Positions 12,580 to 24,038 of a stretch of 64,000 nucleotides of DNA are shown here, in pieces. This DNA comes from Siphonodentalium dalli (taxonomy: Eukaryota > Mollusca > Scaphopoda > Gadilida > Siphonodentaliidae). The stretch's first letter is position 1. Every line of letters starts with the position of its first letter. A program made the position numbers and the translations under genes. The notes beneath the pieces were generated by a model that worked only from the letters and a program-made list of their open reading frames with translations, was not told the DNA's origin and searched no databases. The DNA is taken from the NCBI GenBank assembly GCA_032622095.1, contig CP136065.1, forward strand, positions 211,214,151 through 211,278,150, in the 5' to 3' direction.

Positions 12580-12831
12580 TTAACCATTTCTATACTAAAT
12601 ACTCATTGACAAGTAGTTCCCATAGGAACTGTTCAGATAATAAATTCAAACAAACAATTGCTGAACTTATTTTCTGAACATTTCGCTCCAATAGATAGGA
12701 CTTCAATCTAAATTTGTATTATCTGCCATCTGCTCATTTTTCCTGAAAATCCCTCCAGATGAATAATTGACCATTCCAGTGTATACTTTGATAATTGAGT
12801 GGGAGAATCCATTCAGTATAGAAAGGGTTGA
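12580..12831. mobile_element. TTAA element, 'TATACTAAA' family
   Basis: Left TTAACCATTTCTATACTAAA, right TTCAGTATAGAAAGGGTTGA; the right TTAA has mutated. Lacks the TATATATGCGAG hairpin of the other families. Confidence 0.82.
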
Positions 12832-13010
12832 GCACTATAAATGATCCAGACCATCTGGTGAATAGATCGACAAACTTCAAAGCGCCCATCTATCAATGAC
12901 GGATTTTGAGAATATACCACTGATTATCCAGCCCAGGGGTCGTCATAGCAAAAAGGCTTTTTTCAGATATCTTGTTTGACTTTCAAAGAATTGTTTATTA
13001 AATAAAGTTA

Positions 13011-13223
13011 CAGTAATGCCCTAAATAATCGACTCCTGAACCACAGCAGAATTATGGGTAACTTTTCAGGATTTAGTCGGAAATATGGCTTGTTGCCATT
13101 CATCGGAAAGCTCTCCCCGAGAGCTTTCCGATGAATGGCAACAAGCCATATTTCCGACTAAATCCTGAAAAGTTACCCATAATTCTGCTGTGGTTAAGGA
13201 GCCGATTGCTTAGGGCATTACTG
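13011..13223. mobile_element. CAGTAATG palindromic MITE, full length
   Basis: A 213-bp near-perfect palindrome: CAGTAATGCCCTAAATAATC at one end, its inverse at the other, flanked by TA on both sides. The whole element can fold into one ~100-bp stem with a short loop at GCTCTCCCCGAGAGC. TA target and CAGT terminus point to the Tc1/mariner group; no transposase present. Confidence 0.92.
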
Positions 13224-13229
13224 TAGTTT

Positions 13230-16200
13230 GTTAAATGTTTGTTTTAGTGCTCTTGTTCTACAATAGAATAATCTCTGTTGAGGTTTCAAAATGGTCTAAA
13301 GGTACATGTATACAAATGTGCAGACAAACAAACCACAGAGATAATAAAATAGGAACACTTTGGTCTTACTATGCTTTTTTGTTGTCCCCGACATTACGTT
13401 TTTGAACCCATCATCAATATCAATAAAGTTAGAAATCCAGGGTTCAGTCAATATTTAGCTCACAAAAATTGGCCTATACAGATGGAATGAAACATCTGGT
13501 ATTTAGAATCTAAATATACTAGTAGTTAGGGTAAATTTTGCTATACATGTGGTCAGTCCAGCTCTGGGTCTAAAATATTTGATAAAATTGCTGCAGAAAT
13601 ATTTTTGAATTATACAATTAGAATGAAACCCCTTCAGAAACGTTCCCGGGAAATGTATGCACAAGTTGTACAACATGGGTTATGCGCAATTTGGCTAGTT
13701 TGGGTAACAGGGATCATAATAATGATAATTTAGATTAACTAAACAATTTCAAATTGTTATATTTGACCTCCTTGGGCCACAATATGGTATACAATGTAAC
13801 ATGCACAACAAAAGTTGGAAAACATAAAACCATCGTTCTGACTTCCCGAAACTTCAAACAAAATATCAAAATGTTGCTGATGTTGCGAACTTCTTGAAGC
13901 ATCTCTTAACTTTTTATGTTAACTTAAGAGATTACAAAAGAAACATTACATATATAGCTCCATGAAATTTGTGTGATAATTTCTAATACTGTTTAATGTC
14001 CTGATTTCTTTATTTTATTGGGAGTCGGACGTAGTCTTGAAAAGTACTAGTTGTGTCCTGAATCAAGATGTAAATATTTACAAATGAGCATAGTTCAGAA
14101 GATGTTGTCTATGGAGTGGTATGGTCGATTTCTTTAAGACTTCCACAGATGTTAGTAGAATGGTACATCCCCCCCCCCCCCTGTTGGCATAGTGCCTGAG
14201 TACTCTCTTATCAGTTTCATGCCACGGAACAAGTCCATAATATGTCTTTAATGTAGACTAGAACATATTGCAATTTGCTCCTGCAATAAATCTAAATGAA
14301 TTACTGCAGACCACACTATTACAGCCAGTCATCTGGATGTATTAAGATATGAATGCTTTATGATGTATGTGGTTATAATGCGAATGAAAGGCATATATTT
14401 CAATATCCAAGTTCTGCCATGCAAAGACAAGATAAAACAGCCATGGTGCTATCATAGTCCATGAAGTAAACATATACCTAAACAAAATCTGTTTAAGACT
14501 AAAAGCACAGCATCTCTGAGGGAACATTAATATTTCTGAGATCATGAATCAGACATATGCTTGTGCATGTTTTATCAATTTTACCACATCACAGCAGTCA
14601 AGAAAGCTGTAAAACACGGGATGGAGTTTAATGCGATGATATAAATAATAACTACCCAGGAGTATAATTATTAAAATGATTGAAACTTTATGTTTTTATC
14701 AGGTTAAAAGGAAATGTTGGAGGGTGAGGTTTGCTTGAAGTGTTAACCCTTTGAGTGCCAGGGGCCGATCTCATCGGCCCTAAACCTACAAAATAATTAT
14801 GTTAAAGAATATAAGAATAAATTATTAAAATTGTAAAAAATTATTTAAAAAGAAAAAAAAGAAAAAATTGTTAGGCCAATGCATTCTGTTATATATGCGA
14901 GGCGACTCGCATATATAAGAGAATGCATTGGCACAGGGTATATGGGTTGATACAAAAATCAACCTGGCACTCAAAGTGTTAATGAAGTAATTCATGTATT
15001 GAGACTCATGTTAATTAAATTGCAAGCCTCATATTTCAATTTAGTAATATCTCCAAAGTTATTTTTAATGTTGGTTATTCCTAGTTTTGAGTACTGGGGT
15101 ACGCAGGTTAGTAAATGTAGAATTGAATATGTAGCTAATGCCATGACCCGTGGCTTAAACTGTTTATATCAATGAGGGAGATTTGAGCATCTATTCGTCT
15201 GCCAAGTCCAATAGATGCCAAATCCTCCAAGCAGCAAGTAGACCAAATCAGTTTAAACGATAGCATTTACTACAGGTGTATTTACCGATCACACAAAATT
15301 TGTCCATCGGAAAAGTGTTTCATGTTTTAAAACGAGACTGAATAACAAAACATTTCCTTTTATTCACATTTTGTATCACTTGCATTGAATTAGGAATGAA
15401 AAAAGTCACGTTGTCTCTAGTGACCTGCGCAACTTGCATATAAATTTGCATCATAAAAGTAGCACTAACCTAACAAAGCTATGTTGACCCTTTTTAACAT
15501 GTGTCAAAATAATAAATTTAAAGTTTACGAAGCAGGCTTTATGTATGTTATGGAAGCATGAGCAGTAGATGAAATCACATTTCAATGGTGTGAATTATGT
15601 GAAATCATTTTGAATAATGTTTAAATCCCTCATATGACCTTTGAATGGTCAAAGAATTGGTAGCCCTTCCACCTCATTTTTCAGAAATAATTGAAGACCC
15701 ATCAGGCACCCCCCCCCCCCCCCATCTCCTTTTTTCAGGAAGTGGTGACCCACCCTATCTTTTGCTAGATTCCACTGCCCCTGCTGCCAGCCAAGTCTGA
15801 TATAGTTAGTGTCTCAATGAAGTTGAAATCTGATAAAATACTTTTATTTTAAAAAGAGACTCAACCAAGGTCATATAGAACTGCTGAGCCATCAAATTTA
15901 TATATGATCCCCCTCTTGAACAAATATGTAAACCTTCGTAGACAGGTAGCTTGTTGGGTTAGTAGACGGGTAGCTTCACTATTTTGTTGGGTAAGTGCAT
16001 CTTCTGCTGTGAATTATTTATGGGGAGAGCTGCCAGTGATCTGCAGTCGACTCATGCCTCAAACTTAAGCCACCTTTGTTTCAGACAGATAACTTCTGGA
16101 CAGATGCCAAGCCCTCAACAAAATAGATGATTTCAATTTTACTTTCAGACTCAGGCCCTAATCTAGACGAGAAGCACGTAATTAAAACATTATAACAATG

Positions 16201-16520
16201 CTAAAAATAATCTAAACGCACTTGGAGAATGCATTATCCCAATTAGGGATTCTTGGATGGGGTAGGGGAATTTGAATAGAGCAATCCAAGATGGTGACTA
16301 ACCAAATAACACCCACACTCTTAGTCTGTGGTTATATTCCAAGTCTTCTCTGAGACTGATTAGAGAGAGCAATCCAATATGGTGGTTAGCCAAGTATCAG
16401 CCACATACTTAAAGTTAGGGGCCAATTTGAATTTCCTTCAACTACTTGTTTTTCTTGACATTCTGAACACATTTATAGTGATGTATTTTTGAAACACTGA
16501 CAAATATGCCCCTCAATTAT
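13230..16520. other. Intron sequence apart from one TTAA element
   Basis: Aside from 14743-14982 and two C tracts, only unclassified AT-rich sequence; a weak LINE-like trace (GAGTACTGGGGTACGCAGG) is near 15095. Confidence 0.5.
14743..14982. mobile_element. TTAA element, 'GAGTGCCAGG' family
   Basis: Begins TTAACCCTTTGAGTGCCAGG and ends CCTGGCACTCAAAGTGTTAA. Contains a GGCCGATCTCATCGGCC hairpin and the shared TATATATGCGAG hairpin. Confidence 0.88.
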
Positions 16521-16529
16521 TGAACATCT

Positions 16530-17400
16530 TATACCTGGTAGTTCCCCTGATTACATCTTAAACATAACTGTCACCATGATTAAATTATCTCACATTTTGT
16601 AGTGCCTCTGATTACATCTTAAACTTACTAGTCACCATGATTACATTATTTCACATCAGGTAGTTCCCCTGATTACATCTTAAACTTAACTGTCACCATG
16701 ATTAAATTATTTCACATTTTGCAGTGCCCCTGATTACATCTTAAACTTACCAGTCACCATGATTACATCAGGTAGTTCCCATGATCACATATTACACTTG
16801 GGAGTATCACATACAAATGTATTACATCTTTAGGCATGGTAGTTTTGTTGCACAGTAATTGTTCTTTTTCCCAGAGCCCGAGAGGACCGAACATGCAGTC
16901 CTCAAGCAGACATTATACCAATTTCATGAATTACACTAATGCCCTAAATAATCAACTTCTTAATCACAGCAGAATTATGGGTATCTTTTCAGGATTTTGT
17001 CGGAAATATGGCTTGTGGCCATTCATCGGAAAGCTCTCACCGAGAGCTTTCGGATGAATGGCAACAAGCCATATTTCCGGCTAAATCCTGAAAAGTTACC
17101 AATAATTCTGCTGTGGTTAAGGAGTCGATTATTTAGAGCATTACTGTACATCTTTAACTTAGTAGTCACCCCGATTACATTATTGCATGCCCTGATTACA
17201 TTTTATCCCTTTAGCCTCACAGATTACATCTGACATAGGGTGGTCACACCGATTACACTTTACACCAGGTATACTCTCACTGATAATATTTCACACCACC
17301 CGGGTAGTTTACATCTAATCCCCAGAAGCCCACACAGATTAAATCTCACAACAGGTAGTCACACCGATTACACTTTATCACGGTGGGGAATCACGTAGTT
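16530..17400. repeat. ~63-bp tandem repeat interrupted by a MITE
   Basis: Units contain CCCCTGATTACATCTTAAAC and CACCATGATTA; four good units at 16530-16790, then increasingly diverged ones on both sides of the MITE at 16934-17146 to about 17400. Confidence 0.85.
16934..17146. mobile_element. CAGTAATG palindromic MITE
   Basis: Full-length copy with a mutated left terminus (CACTAATGCC) and intact right end GCATTACTG followed by TA. It sits inside a diverged tandem repeat rich in GATTACATCTTAAACTTA, which resumes on its right side. Confidence 0.9.
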
Positions 17401-18081
17401 TCGAGGTTGGTGAGAACCACACGTTCAAAATATGCAAACGCACAAAAACATAATGTATTAGGAACTGGCACAAAACATAGCATTTTGACTTTTATGAGCA
17501 TATGCTAGTTTATTTTTAAAACAAGTTCATAATTTATTTGTTCCGAAATACTCGGTAGTTTTCTATAACATTCTGACCAAAGTTGCCAGTCGGAGGTTCG
17601 TTAATACACAAACAACTGTGAACTTGGACACAAATGAGGTATCAGCTTGTTTGATAAATAGTGTAGCATATGCTTGCAGCTGCCAAAATACTATGTAATA
17701 AATCATTATCCTAGTTTATTACCCTTTTCCTTGTTTGTGATCACGTTTTCGATGTGTTTATACATGATACTCCCACTGATAACATTATTTCACACCAACT
17801 TTTCGGTAATTTTCTGCTATTTTATAGGCAAGCCAGGCAAGCACATAATAAAAATGAGGTAATCTTAATAGAGTGTATAGGATGATTGATCATTCAAATT
17901 TTTTAACAGTTATAACTCAACTGATCACCAGAAGTTCTTTAAAAATTATTTTCTACAGGGTTATTATATCATTATTATACTGCCTAAGTATTATTTTAAA
18001 TTGGCGTAACGTACCGTAACAAGCTATTTCCTAATTCCAAATGTTTGTTTGCCAACTCTTGTATTCATTTATTACTGCTAC

Positions 18082-18380
18082 CAAGCCTGGATTTAATGTG
18101 TCTGATATTTGGATAATGAGGTCCCCAGAGGGTGAATTTAGGGATGCTATCCCACACAGCACTCCATAATCACCCTCTGTGGACCTCATTCTACTTAGGC
18201 CTCATCTCCTGGGAAGTATCAATAGTCTCAAATTAACAATGTTTGTAGTTACTGGTACTTTTTTCCTTCTCTTCAGTTTCAATATCTCCTAATTTTCAGA
18301 AGATAAATTGCATAATCGAGTTTACAGATGGGTGAGCATCACCACCTTCAACTGGGGAACTTCAATCTGATTCTTCGACC
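18082..18380. mobile_element. Two-hairpin MITE, left half only
   Basis: Starts CAAGCCTGGATTTAATGTGT, has the left hairpin (ATGAGGTCCCCAGAGGGTGA) and most of the core, then ends without the right hairpin. Confidence 0.7.
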
Positions 18381-18939
18381 TGAGAACTAACTAGAAATCA
18401 CTAGAAGACTACACCACTCAATTCCTGTGTACAGGTTCCCACTTTTTCAATTAAATATAACCTCTTCAGCTTCATGGAAGTTTACGCTCTAAAATACACA
18501 TAATATTATTTGCTATAATATATAATATTATTTGCTATAATATATAATATCGTAAAAATATATACTCCCGGTATCAAAATAGGTCGATAGATACCTAAGC
18601 TACCTTTCTACGAGCATTATATGTCCAAGAAAGACGCATTGAAGTCATTAGAAATAAAACTTCCAACACAAAAATTGGAACCTGAGCAATCCCTGCATAT
18701 ATTCATTGTAATTCTGGAATTGGAAACGGAATAAAGCACGACTGTTAGGAAAAGGTATATTGCATTATTTTAACATGAAACTATTTAAAAACTTGACATT
18801 GTGTTCTCTTCGTTTTGGACATCAATAATATATATAGTACAATAAACGTTTCAAAGCGACGATAAGTCTAGATTTTCTTCACATGGCATTGCATTTTGAT
18901 AACTTGATTAAGCGATTGAACAACAGCATTTCTAACTGC

Positions 18940-19345
18940 TTTAATGGATGAACCTGGTTTAAAGGCACACACAGCGGGTAAATGTGAAAAAATTATAAAG
19001 GTCTGTAAAAACAGAACCACTAAAGGGACCCAAGGCACTCGCAGTGGATAAATGTGCAAAAGATATAAAGGTCGGAAAAAACATCATCATTAAAGGGACC
19101 CAAGGCACTCGCAGCGGGTAAATGAGCAAAAAAATTTAAAGTCTGTAAAAATATTACCACTAAAGGGACCCAAGCCACTCACAGCGGATAAATGTGCAAA
19201 AAAAAATATATATTAATCTGTAAAAAAAAACATCACGAATCAAGGAACCCAAGGCACATGTAGTGGATAAATGTGCAAAAAATAAAAAAGTCTGTAAAAA
19301 CATCCCCACTAAATGGACACAAGCTGCTCAGTGGGAAAAATGGGC
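18940..19345. repeat. ~70-80-bp tandem repeat, five to six units
   Basis: Units contain AAAGGGACCCAAGGCACTCG, CAGCGG(G/A)TAAATGTGCAAA and a variable A-rich end. Confidence 0.9.
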
Positions 19346-19571
19346 AACAGCCATCAATATTTCAATCATGAAGTAAGTTGAAATATTTAGTCTGAATATG
19401 ATTTTCATAATATTTTTCAAAGCTTTAATTGACCGTCAAGTTTTGATTAAACATTGGTATTTTATTGGACTTTTATTGCTAATTCCACTGTTTACATAAT
19501 GGTTTTGGCATGTGAAATTTTATTATTGGAGAGCTATATTCAATGAAAATAAGAACAAAGTCAATCATGTA

Positions 19572-19743
19572 CAGTAATGCCCTAAATAATTGACGCCTTA
19601 ATCACAGCAGAATTATGGGTAACTTTTCAGGATTTAGTCGGAAATATGGCTTGTTGCCATTCATCGGAAAGTTCTCACTAAATCCTGAAAAATTACCCAT
19701 AATTCTGCTGTGGTTAAGGAGTTGATTACTGAGGGCATTACTA
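19572..19743. mobile_element. CAGTAATG palindromic MITE with central deletion
   Basis: Both termini and TA flanks are present, but about 40 bp of the right central stem is missing: the left arm passes from GGAAAGTTCTCAC straight to TAAATCCTGAAA. Confidence 0.9.
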
Positions 19744-20231
19744 TACTTGTTGATAGTTGTATTACAGACTTTTATGTTATTTCGCATGAACCCACTTCAA
19801 AGATCTCGAGTCGTTTTAAATGCGGGATACTGGTTACAAACTTCGGGGACATTATGGATGGCCGCAAATTCATAAAATCATTTCCTGGGATAATTTCTTC
19901 ATAATGTTACCATGAAACCCAAAACATTATAGGAAATTTTTATAGGAATTAAAGCAAGTGCCAAATTAATTATATTTCTGAACAAAATGAAATATTATTA
20001 GAATGATAAAAATAATCTCCTCGCAACCCAGGCAGGATTAAACAAAATTTACACCATACAAATTTGAATATATATCAAAGTGAGATGAAGATTAACAATT
20101 AGAAACATAATGTACCGCCATAACAATAATTGTCCAGCCAGGCATGACCAAGTGGAATTTAATCGGAGTAAACATTTCAATTATGCATATTATGACATTT
20201 GACCCATTTCATAGTTCAAACTAGCTTCCCA

Positions 20232-20252
20232 CCCCCCCCCCCCCCCCCCCCC
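20232..20252. repeat. Poly-C tract
   Basis: Twenty-one C residues, 175 bp beyond the 3' edge of the catchin exon. The exact length may be an assembly estimate. Shorter C runs are at 14169-14181 and 15709-15723. Confidence 0.95.
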
Positions 20253-20426
20253 TTGTGATGAATATATTTTACCCTAAGTAATTATATTGCAATCTTAATT
20301 GACTTGTCAATGTGAATATCATAAACAGACCATTTTATGATAAATATTAAATAAACTAGGTCATACTTCTAACATGAACTTGAGTGCAGGTACGATGGTA
20401 TTAAGTTCTGCTGTATCCCTAAGTAC

Positions 20427-20949
20427 CCCGCTTGCTTTTGAAGCTGAGTCTCGGATTGAGTGGTGGCTCCATGGCTTGCTGGTCATACAGCCTAGGATGA
20501 CAGGCGATGTCCTCGAGAACCGACGGGGTCGTGCCACGATAATCCTTCTTGAGCTGAGTCAAGTAACTTCCATAGCGGGTCTCGGTTCCTTTCTTATATG
20601 AAGAAGTGGTGTCTGATTTATAGCTTTTGTAATCACTGTCCACATCGGCCGCTTTGTATGATCTCCTTGGCGGTGATGGAGATCTCCGTACTGGAGAATA
20701 TTTTCTTGGGGGAGATTCTTTGGCCGGGTTTGTTTTGACAGGAGATTTGACAACCGGAGCTATATCCGGCTCCGATATCGGCTCTTGTTTGGGTTCCGGA
20801 GGAGGGGCTACTGGTTCTTGTGTTGGCGCCTTCTCCGGTTCTTTTGGTGCGTCTGCTTCGCTAGCTGTCGTAGACTCGGATGTTGTAATTTCTGTCGTTA
20901 TTTGCACTTCTGGCTCTTGCGTTGGGGTTTCAACTTCTTCCGACGACAT
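20427..20949 (-). CDS. Probable catchin (myorod) unique N-terminal exon, inside a myosin heavy chain intron
   Basis: An ATG-started exon of 174 codons plus one base before a possible donor (AAGCGGG/gtactt; the frame meets TAG two codons later). The protein starts MSSEEVETPTQEPEV. Residues 1-65 are acidic and rich in Glu, Pro, Thr and Ser; residues 66-98 are basic with SP repeats (SPVRRSPSPPRRS at 85-97), candidate sites for proline-directed or basophilic kinases; residues 99-138 are Ser/Tyr/Lys-rich (DYKSYKSDTTSSYKK); the end is NPRLSFKSKR. Little coiled coil is expected. GC is well above the flanks. Known: catchin is a catch-muscle thick-filament protein made from the myosin heavy chain gene, with a unique phosphorylated N-terminus of about 156 residues. 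The same strand, intron position, length and composition all fit. Inference rests on context; I did not align it to a database sequence. Confidence 0.8.
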
Positions 20950-21480
20950 GATTAATGTTTATTATCCAGTCAGAATAATTATCACAAATCCAATTAATCC
21001 AATCAGATACAAGATAGCAATCCACCTAACCAATATAACAAGATAGTAGGGATCGAATCCAGAATAATCCCTACAGGTGAATCCAGCAGACGCACACACC
21101 AAGAAGAACGAACCAACGCACCCTGAGACGAAAGATGATCAAGTCGAAAGAAACCCACAAGTAATTTCCGCTAGCTACATAAATTCCTGACAACAAACGC
21201 TCTTGACATTTGCTGAGGTGTCTATCTTTACCTGCATCGGAGGAGGAAGATACAGTGCAAGCTCACCCAGAATATCTCAGCCATGAGTCGCTGTCAGCTA
21301 TTAAGATAATTAAGGCACAGAGAGCTAACTCATCAACAACGGCAGCCAAAAGACTCAATTATTATTAAAAGACAGGTGGGAGACTCAGATGGAAGGAATT
21401 TAGCTGCATTGGGTGCTCTGTTTCATCAGAAATTAAAGGGATTTCTAGAATGGTTCGGCCAACATCTGGAGTAGGTTAAA
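20950..21480 (-). promoter_or_regulatory. Presumed catchin 5' leader and internal promoter region
   Basis: Read on the minus strand, this lies directly upstream of the catchin ATG. It contains a strong donor (GATGCAG/gtaaag, exon edge 21232) and, 109 bases on, a good acceptor with a pyrimidine tract (tttcgtctcag/GG, exon edge 21122), so a short leader intron at 21123-21231 is likely. Transcription would then start above 21232. An E-box CAGGTG lies near 21372 and CAGCTG near 21555, of the type bound by muscle bHLH factors; such hexamers are common by chance. I see no convincing TATA box. The stretch carries no recognisable mobile element. The promoter role is inference from the need for an independent catchin start. 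Confidence 0.45.
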
Positions 21481-22319
21481 CCGGACACCACTGCATGTTG
21501 ATGCTATCAGATTTTCACCATCATCATCGGGTATTGCAGGAAGGTCTTAACATACAGCTGCTTGAAAGCTGGACACACTTTTATGTATTGGTAATTACAT
21601 GTAATCAGGCAATCATAGGAACCTGAGTTTGGTGGCAGCAGCCACATGGCTTCATGCAGTCTACACATGGAAATCATGCTGCAGGTCATTATAGGGATCA
21701 AACAATTTGGTAGAAAGAATTTGGCCAATGTAAGTTATTGATAAATTAAAAGCTAGTTTTGAGGGATTTTAAAGAGCTTGGCCATCATTATATTGGACAC
21801 AGCTCCATGTGGTAGCCATTAAATATAATATCAGATAATCAGCAGAGGTATTCTGTAATATATGCCACTGGCAGCATAATATGAGAAAGCACTTAAGTAC
21901 ACATGGACATGGCAACAGGTGAGGTGAGACTTTGGTCAAAATTTTCAACAGTTGGAAATTCCATACCTGACCCAAATTTCACACCAAAAATAGGCTGAAA
22001 TTGTTCTTGTTGTTTGATTTTCCACAAGTAATCAGTGGGGAATTTGTTGCTTTAGACCATTTTCATATTTTCCTACCTTTTGGACTGATATGGCCATCAA
22101 CTGAAAATGTTCCAACCTCAGGGGGAGTCCAAGGAGTCCCAATGGAGATGGAGACCCTCTAGCCACATCCCTGTATATACAGGGGCAACAACCTTCAAAG
22201 CAGCACTTTTTCAAATAGAAATACATGCATTTTACAGGTGTAATTTGAGGGCAACAGGACATTTCCATCCCCCACACTATACTCCTGGTCAGGAGATTAG
22301 AATAGTGAGCCAAATATCT
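21480..22319. other. Repeat-free stretch upstream of catchin
   Basis: No bounded mobile element, in contrast to the rest of this intron. Might hold catchin regulatory sequence; no specific site is supported beyond scattered E-boxes. Confidence 0.4.
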
Positions 22320-23599
22320 TTAACCCTTTCTTTACTAAATACTCATTGATGAGTACTTCCCTTAGGAAATGTTCAGATAATAATAACGAACCAAAGCCGG
22401 ACACTTTGGGTCGTATATAGACTATATCTGATTTTGTGACGTCACCAATTATTATCTAATACGACGCAGCTGTTTTGAATTTCGCGACCACTTTTGTTGC
22501 ACAGTAGATAGGTGGGCTTAAAGCATTAATGTCGTAATCGGAAAATCTTATTACTGTGTCTTTCGATTACTGGTATTGCAAATGAGAATTAATAACTTTG
22601 ATTTACAATGTCAGTTCATTCATAGCATTAGTTTATCTTTTATTGAGAAAATAAGACACAATAAATAATGACACTATAGTAACCACAGTCTACACACATC
22701 GAGTGAAAATTGATCGAAATTCCTGATGTAAAATATAATAAGAATGTTCTCACGAATTTACCGTTCTACTGTGCGAAGGTGGGCATTTAATGTACAGCAC
22801 TTGGTACGGTGCGGTACAGTGCGAAACGAAATAAAATATATTTAATAAGGAATTAATTGTTATCATAAGACTATATAGTACATACATGCATGTGATAATC
22901 CATAAATATACTATTTTCTGGAATCGGAAGGAAACACATAATTATGAACAAAGCAGAAGATACATTCAGGCGAACTCGGTCAATGGGGAAAGTTACACGA
23001 TGACGTTGTTCATCAATTTTCGTTGAAACGACATGGTGACACCTTTGAATGAAATGAACAGCTATGAAATGGACACGCTTCTCGGTAGAGTATCTCCGCC
23101 GCAGTGCTCACCCAGCATCAAGAAAATAAATAAATTGGTTAAATTCATTAAAGATGTTTCCGTTCCTCTCTCGACAAGGTATAACTATTTTCACTTTGAT
23201 GTTGGCACTAGTAGTTTATAACCATGAATAGTCTAGCTGTCCATCGACACTACCCGGAAGTACTATTTGCTTAATTTATACTCGAAATTACGATTGGGGT
23301 CCATTCATTCGACGAACACAGGAATCTTATTTGGAGGGAATACCAGAAAATCTATAAACTGATTTTGATAACAAAACAAAAACAAAAATCCACAGCTACC
23401 CTCATATGAGTGGTTTTGCTTTGGTTCGTTAATTACGCTAGCGTATGATCATAATAAGTTTAACAAACGGAAAATCAGTTATTCTGTCTGCCGGCTACTC
23501 ATCTTTCCTAAACACACCTCCAAATAGATAATAGACCATTCCAATATATACTTGTATATACAATTAAATGGGAGAATCCATTTAGTAACAAAAGGTTAA
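22320..23599. mobile_element. Long TTAA element, 'TATACTAAA' family
   Basis: A 1,280-bp member with TTAA at both edges and ends TTAACCCTTTCTTTACTAAA and ATTTAGTAACAAAAGGTTAA. About 1 kb of extra CpG-richer interior includes TGACGTCA near 22439 and a 62-codon plus frame (23033-23221, no homology). May be a decayed copy of the longer parent of the short elements. Confidence 0.8.
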
Positions 23600-24038
23600 T
23601 ACAGTTTTATATCTGGAATTTTTTTCCACACATGATCATATACCCCTTTATAGGAGAGTAGCTCCCCCTAACTGTTGATTGGTACAGGGGGGAATTCTGA
23701 ACATATCCAACAAATTGGTTTAATAATAATCATTCCCAATCAGAATATAAATTACAATATAATATATTGGTAATGCATGTTACCATGTGCATTAAGTATA
23801 TTATGGGAGTAGATTCGGCTGTAAGCCTACATGTGGCTTATATATGCCGTCTCCACAAATGACCATATCATCGGTGGACATATAATATCAAATAGCAATA
23901 TCGTGACAAAGCAAGAAATATTATGTTGCATAATTCGAGTTGTGTCCCGTTGTGGGGTGGCTGGAGACAGGGAATACATTGTTATCTTCCTGTGCTACAT
24001 GTTAATTACGCCATGTCTAATTTATACTTGAATGGGTG

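Noticed and set aside
19602-19787. Frames containing NHSRIMGNFSGFS or NGNKPYFRLNPEKLPIILL
   Set aside because: These are translations of the palindromic CAGTAATG MITE, present wherever the element is.
20654-21046. A 130-codon plus-strand Gly/Ser-rich frame opposite the catchin exon
   Set aside because: It is the antisense of a Pro/Ser/Glu-rich coding exon; the minus strand has the myosin-gene orientation, proper start and sensible composition.
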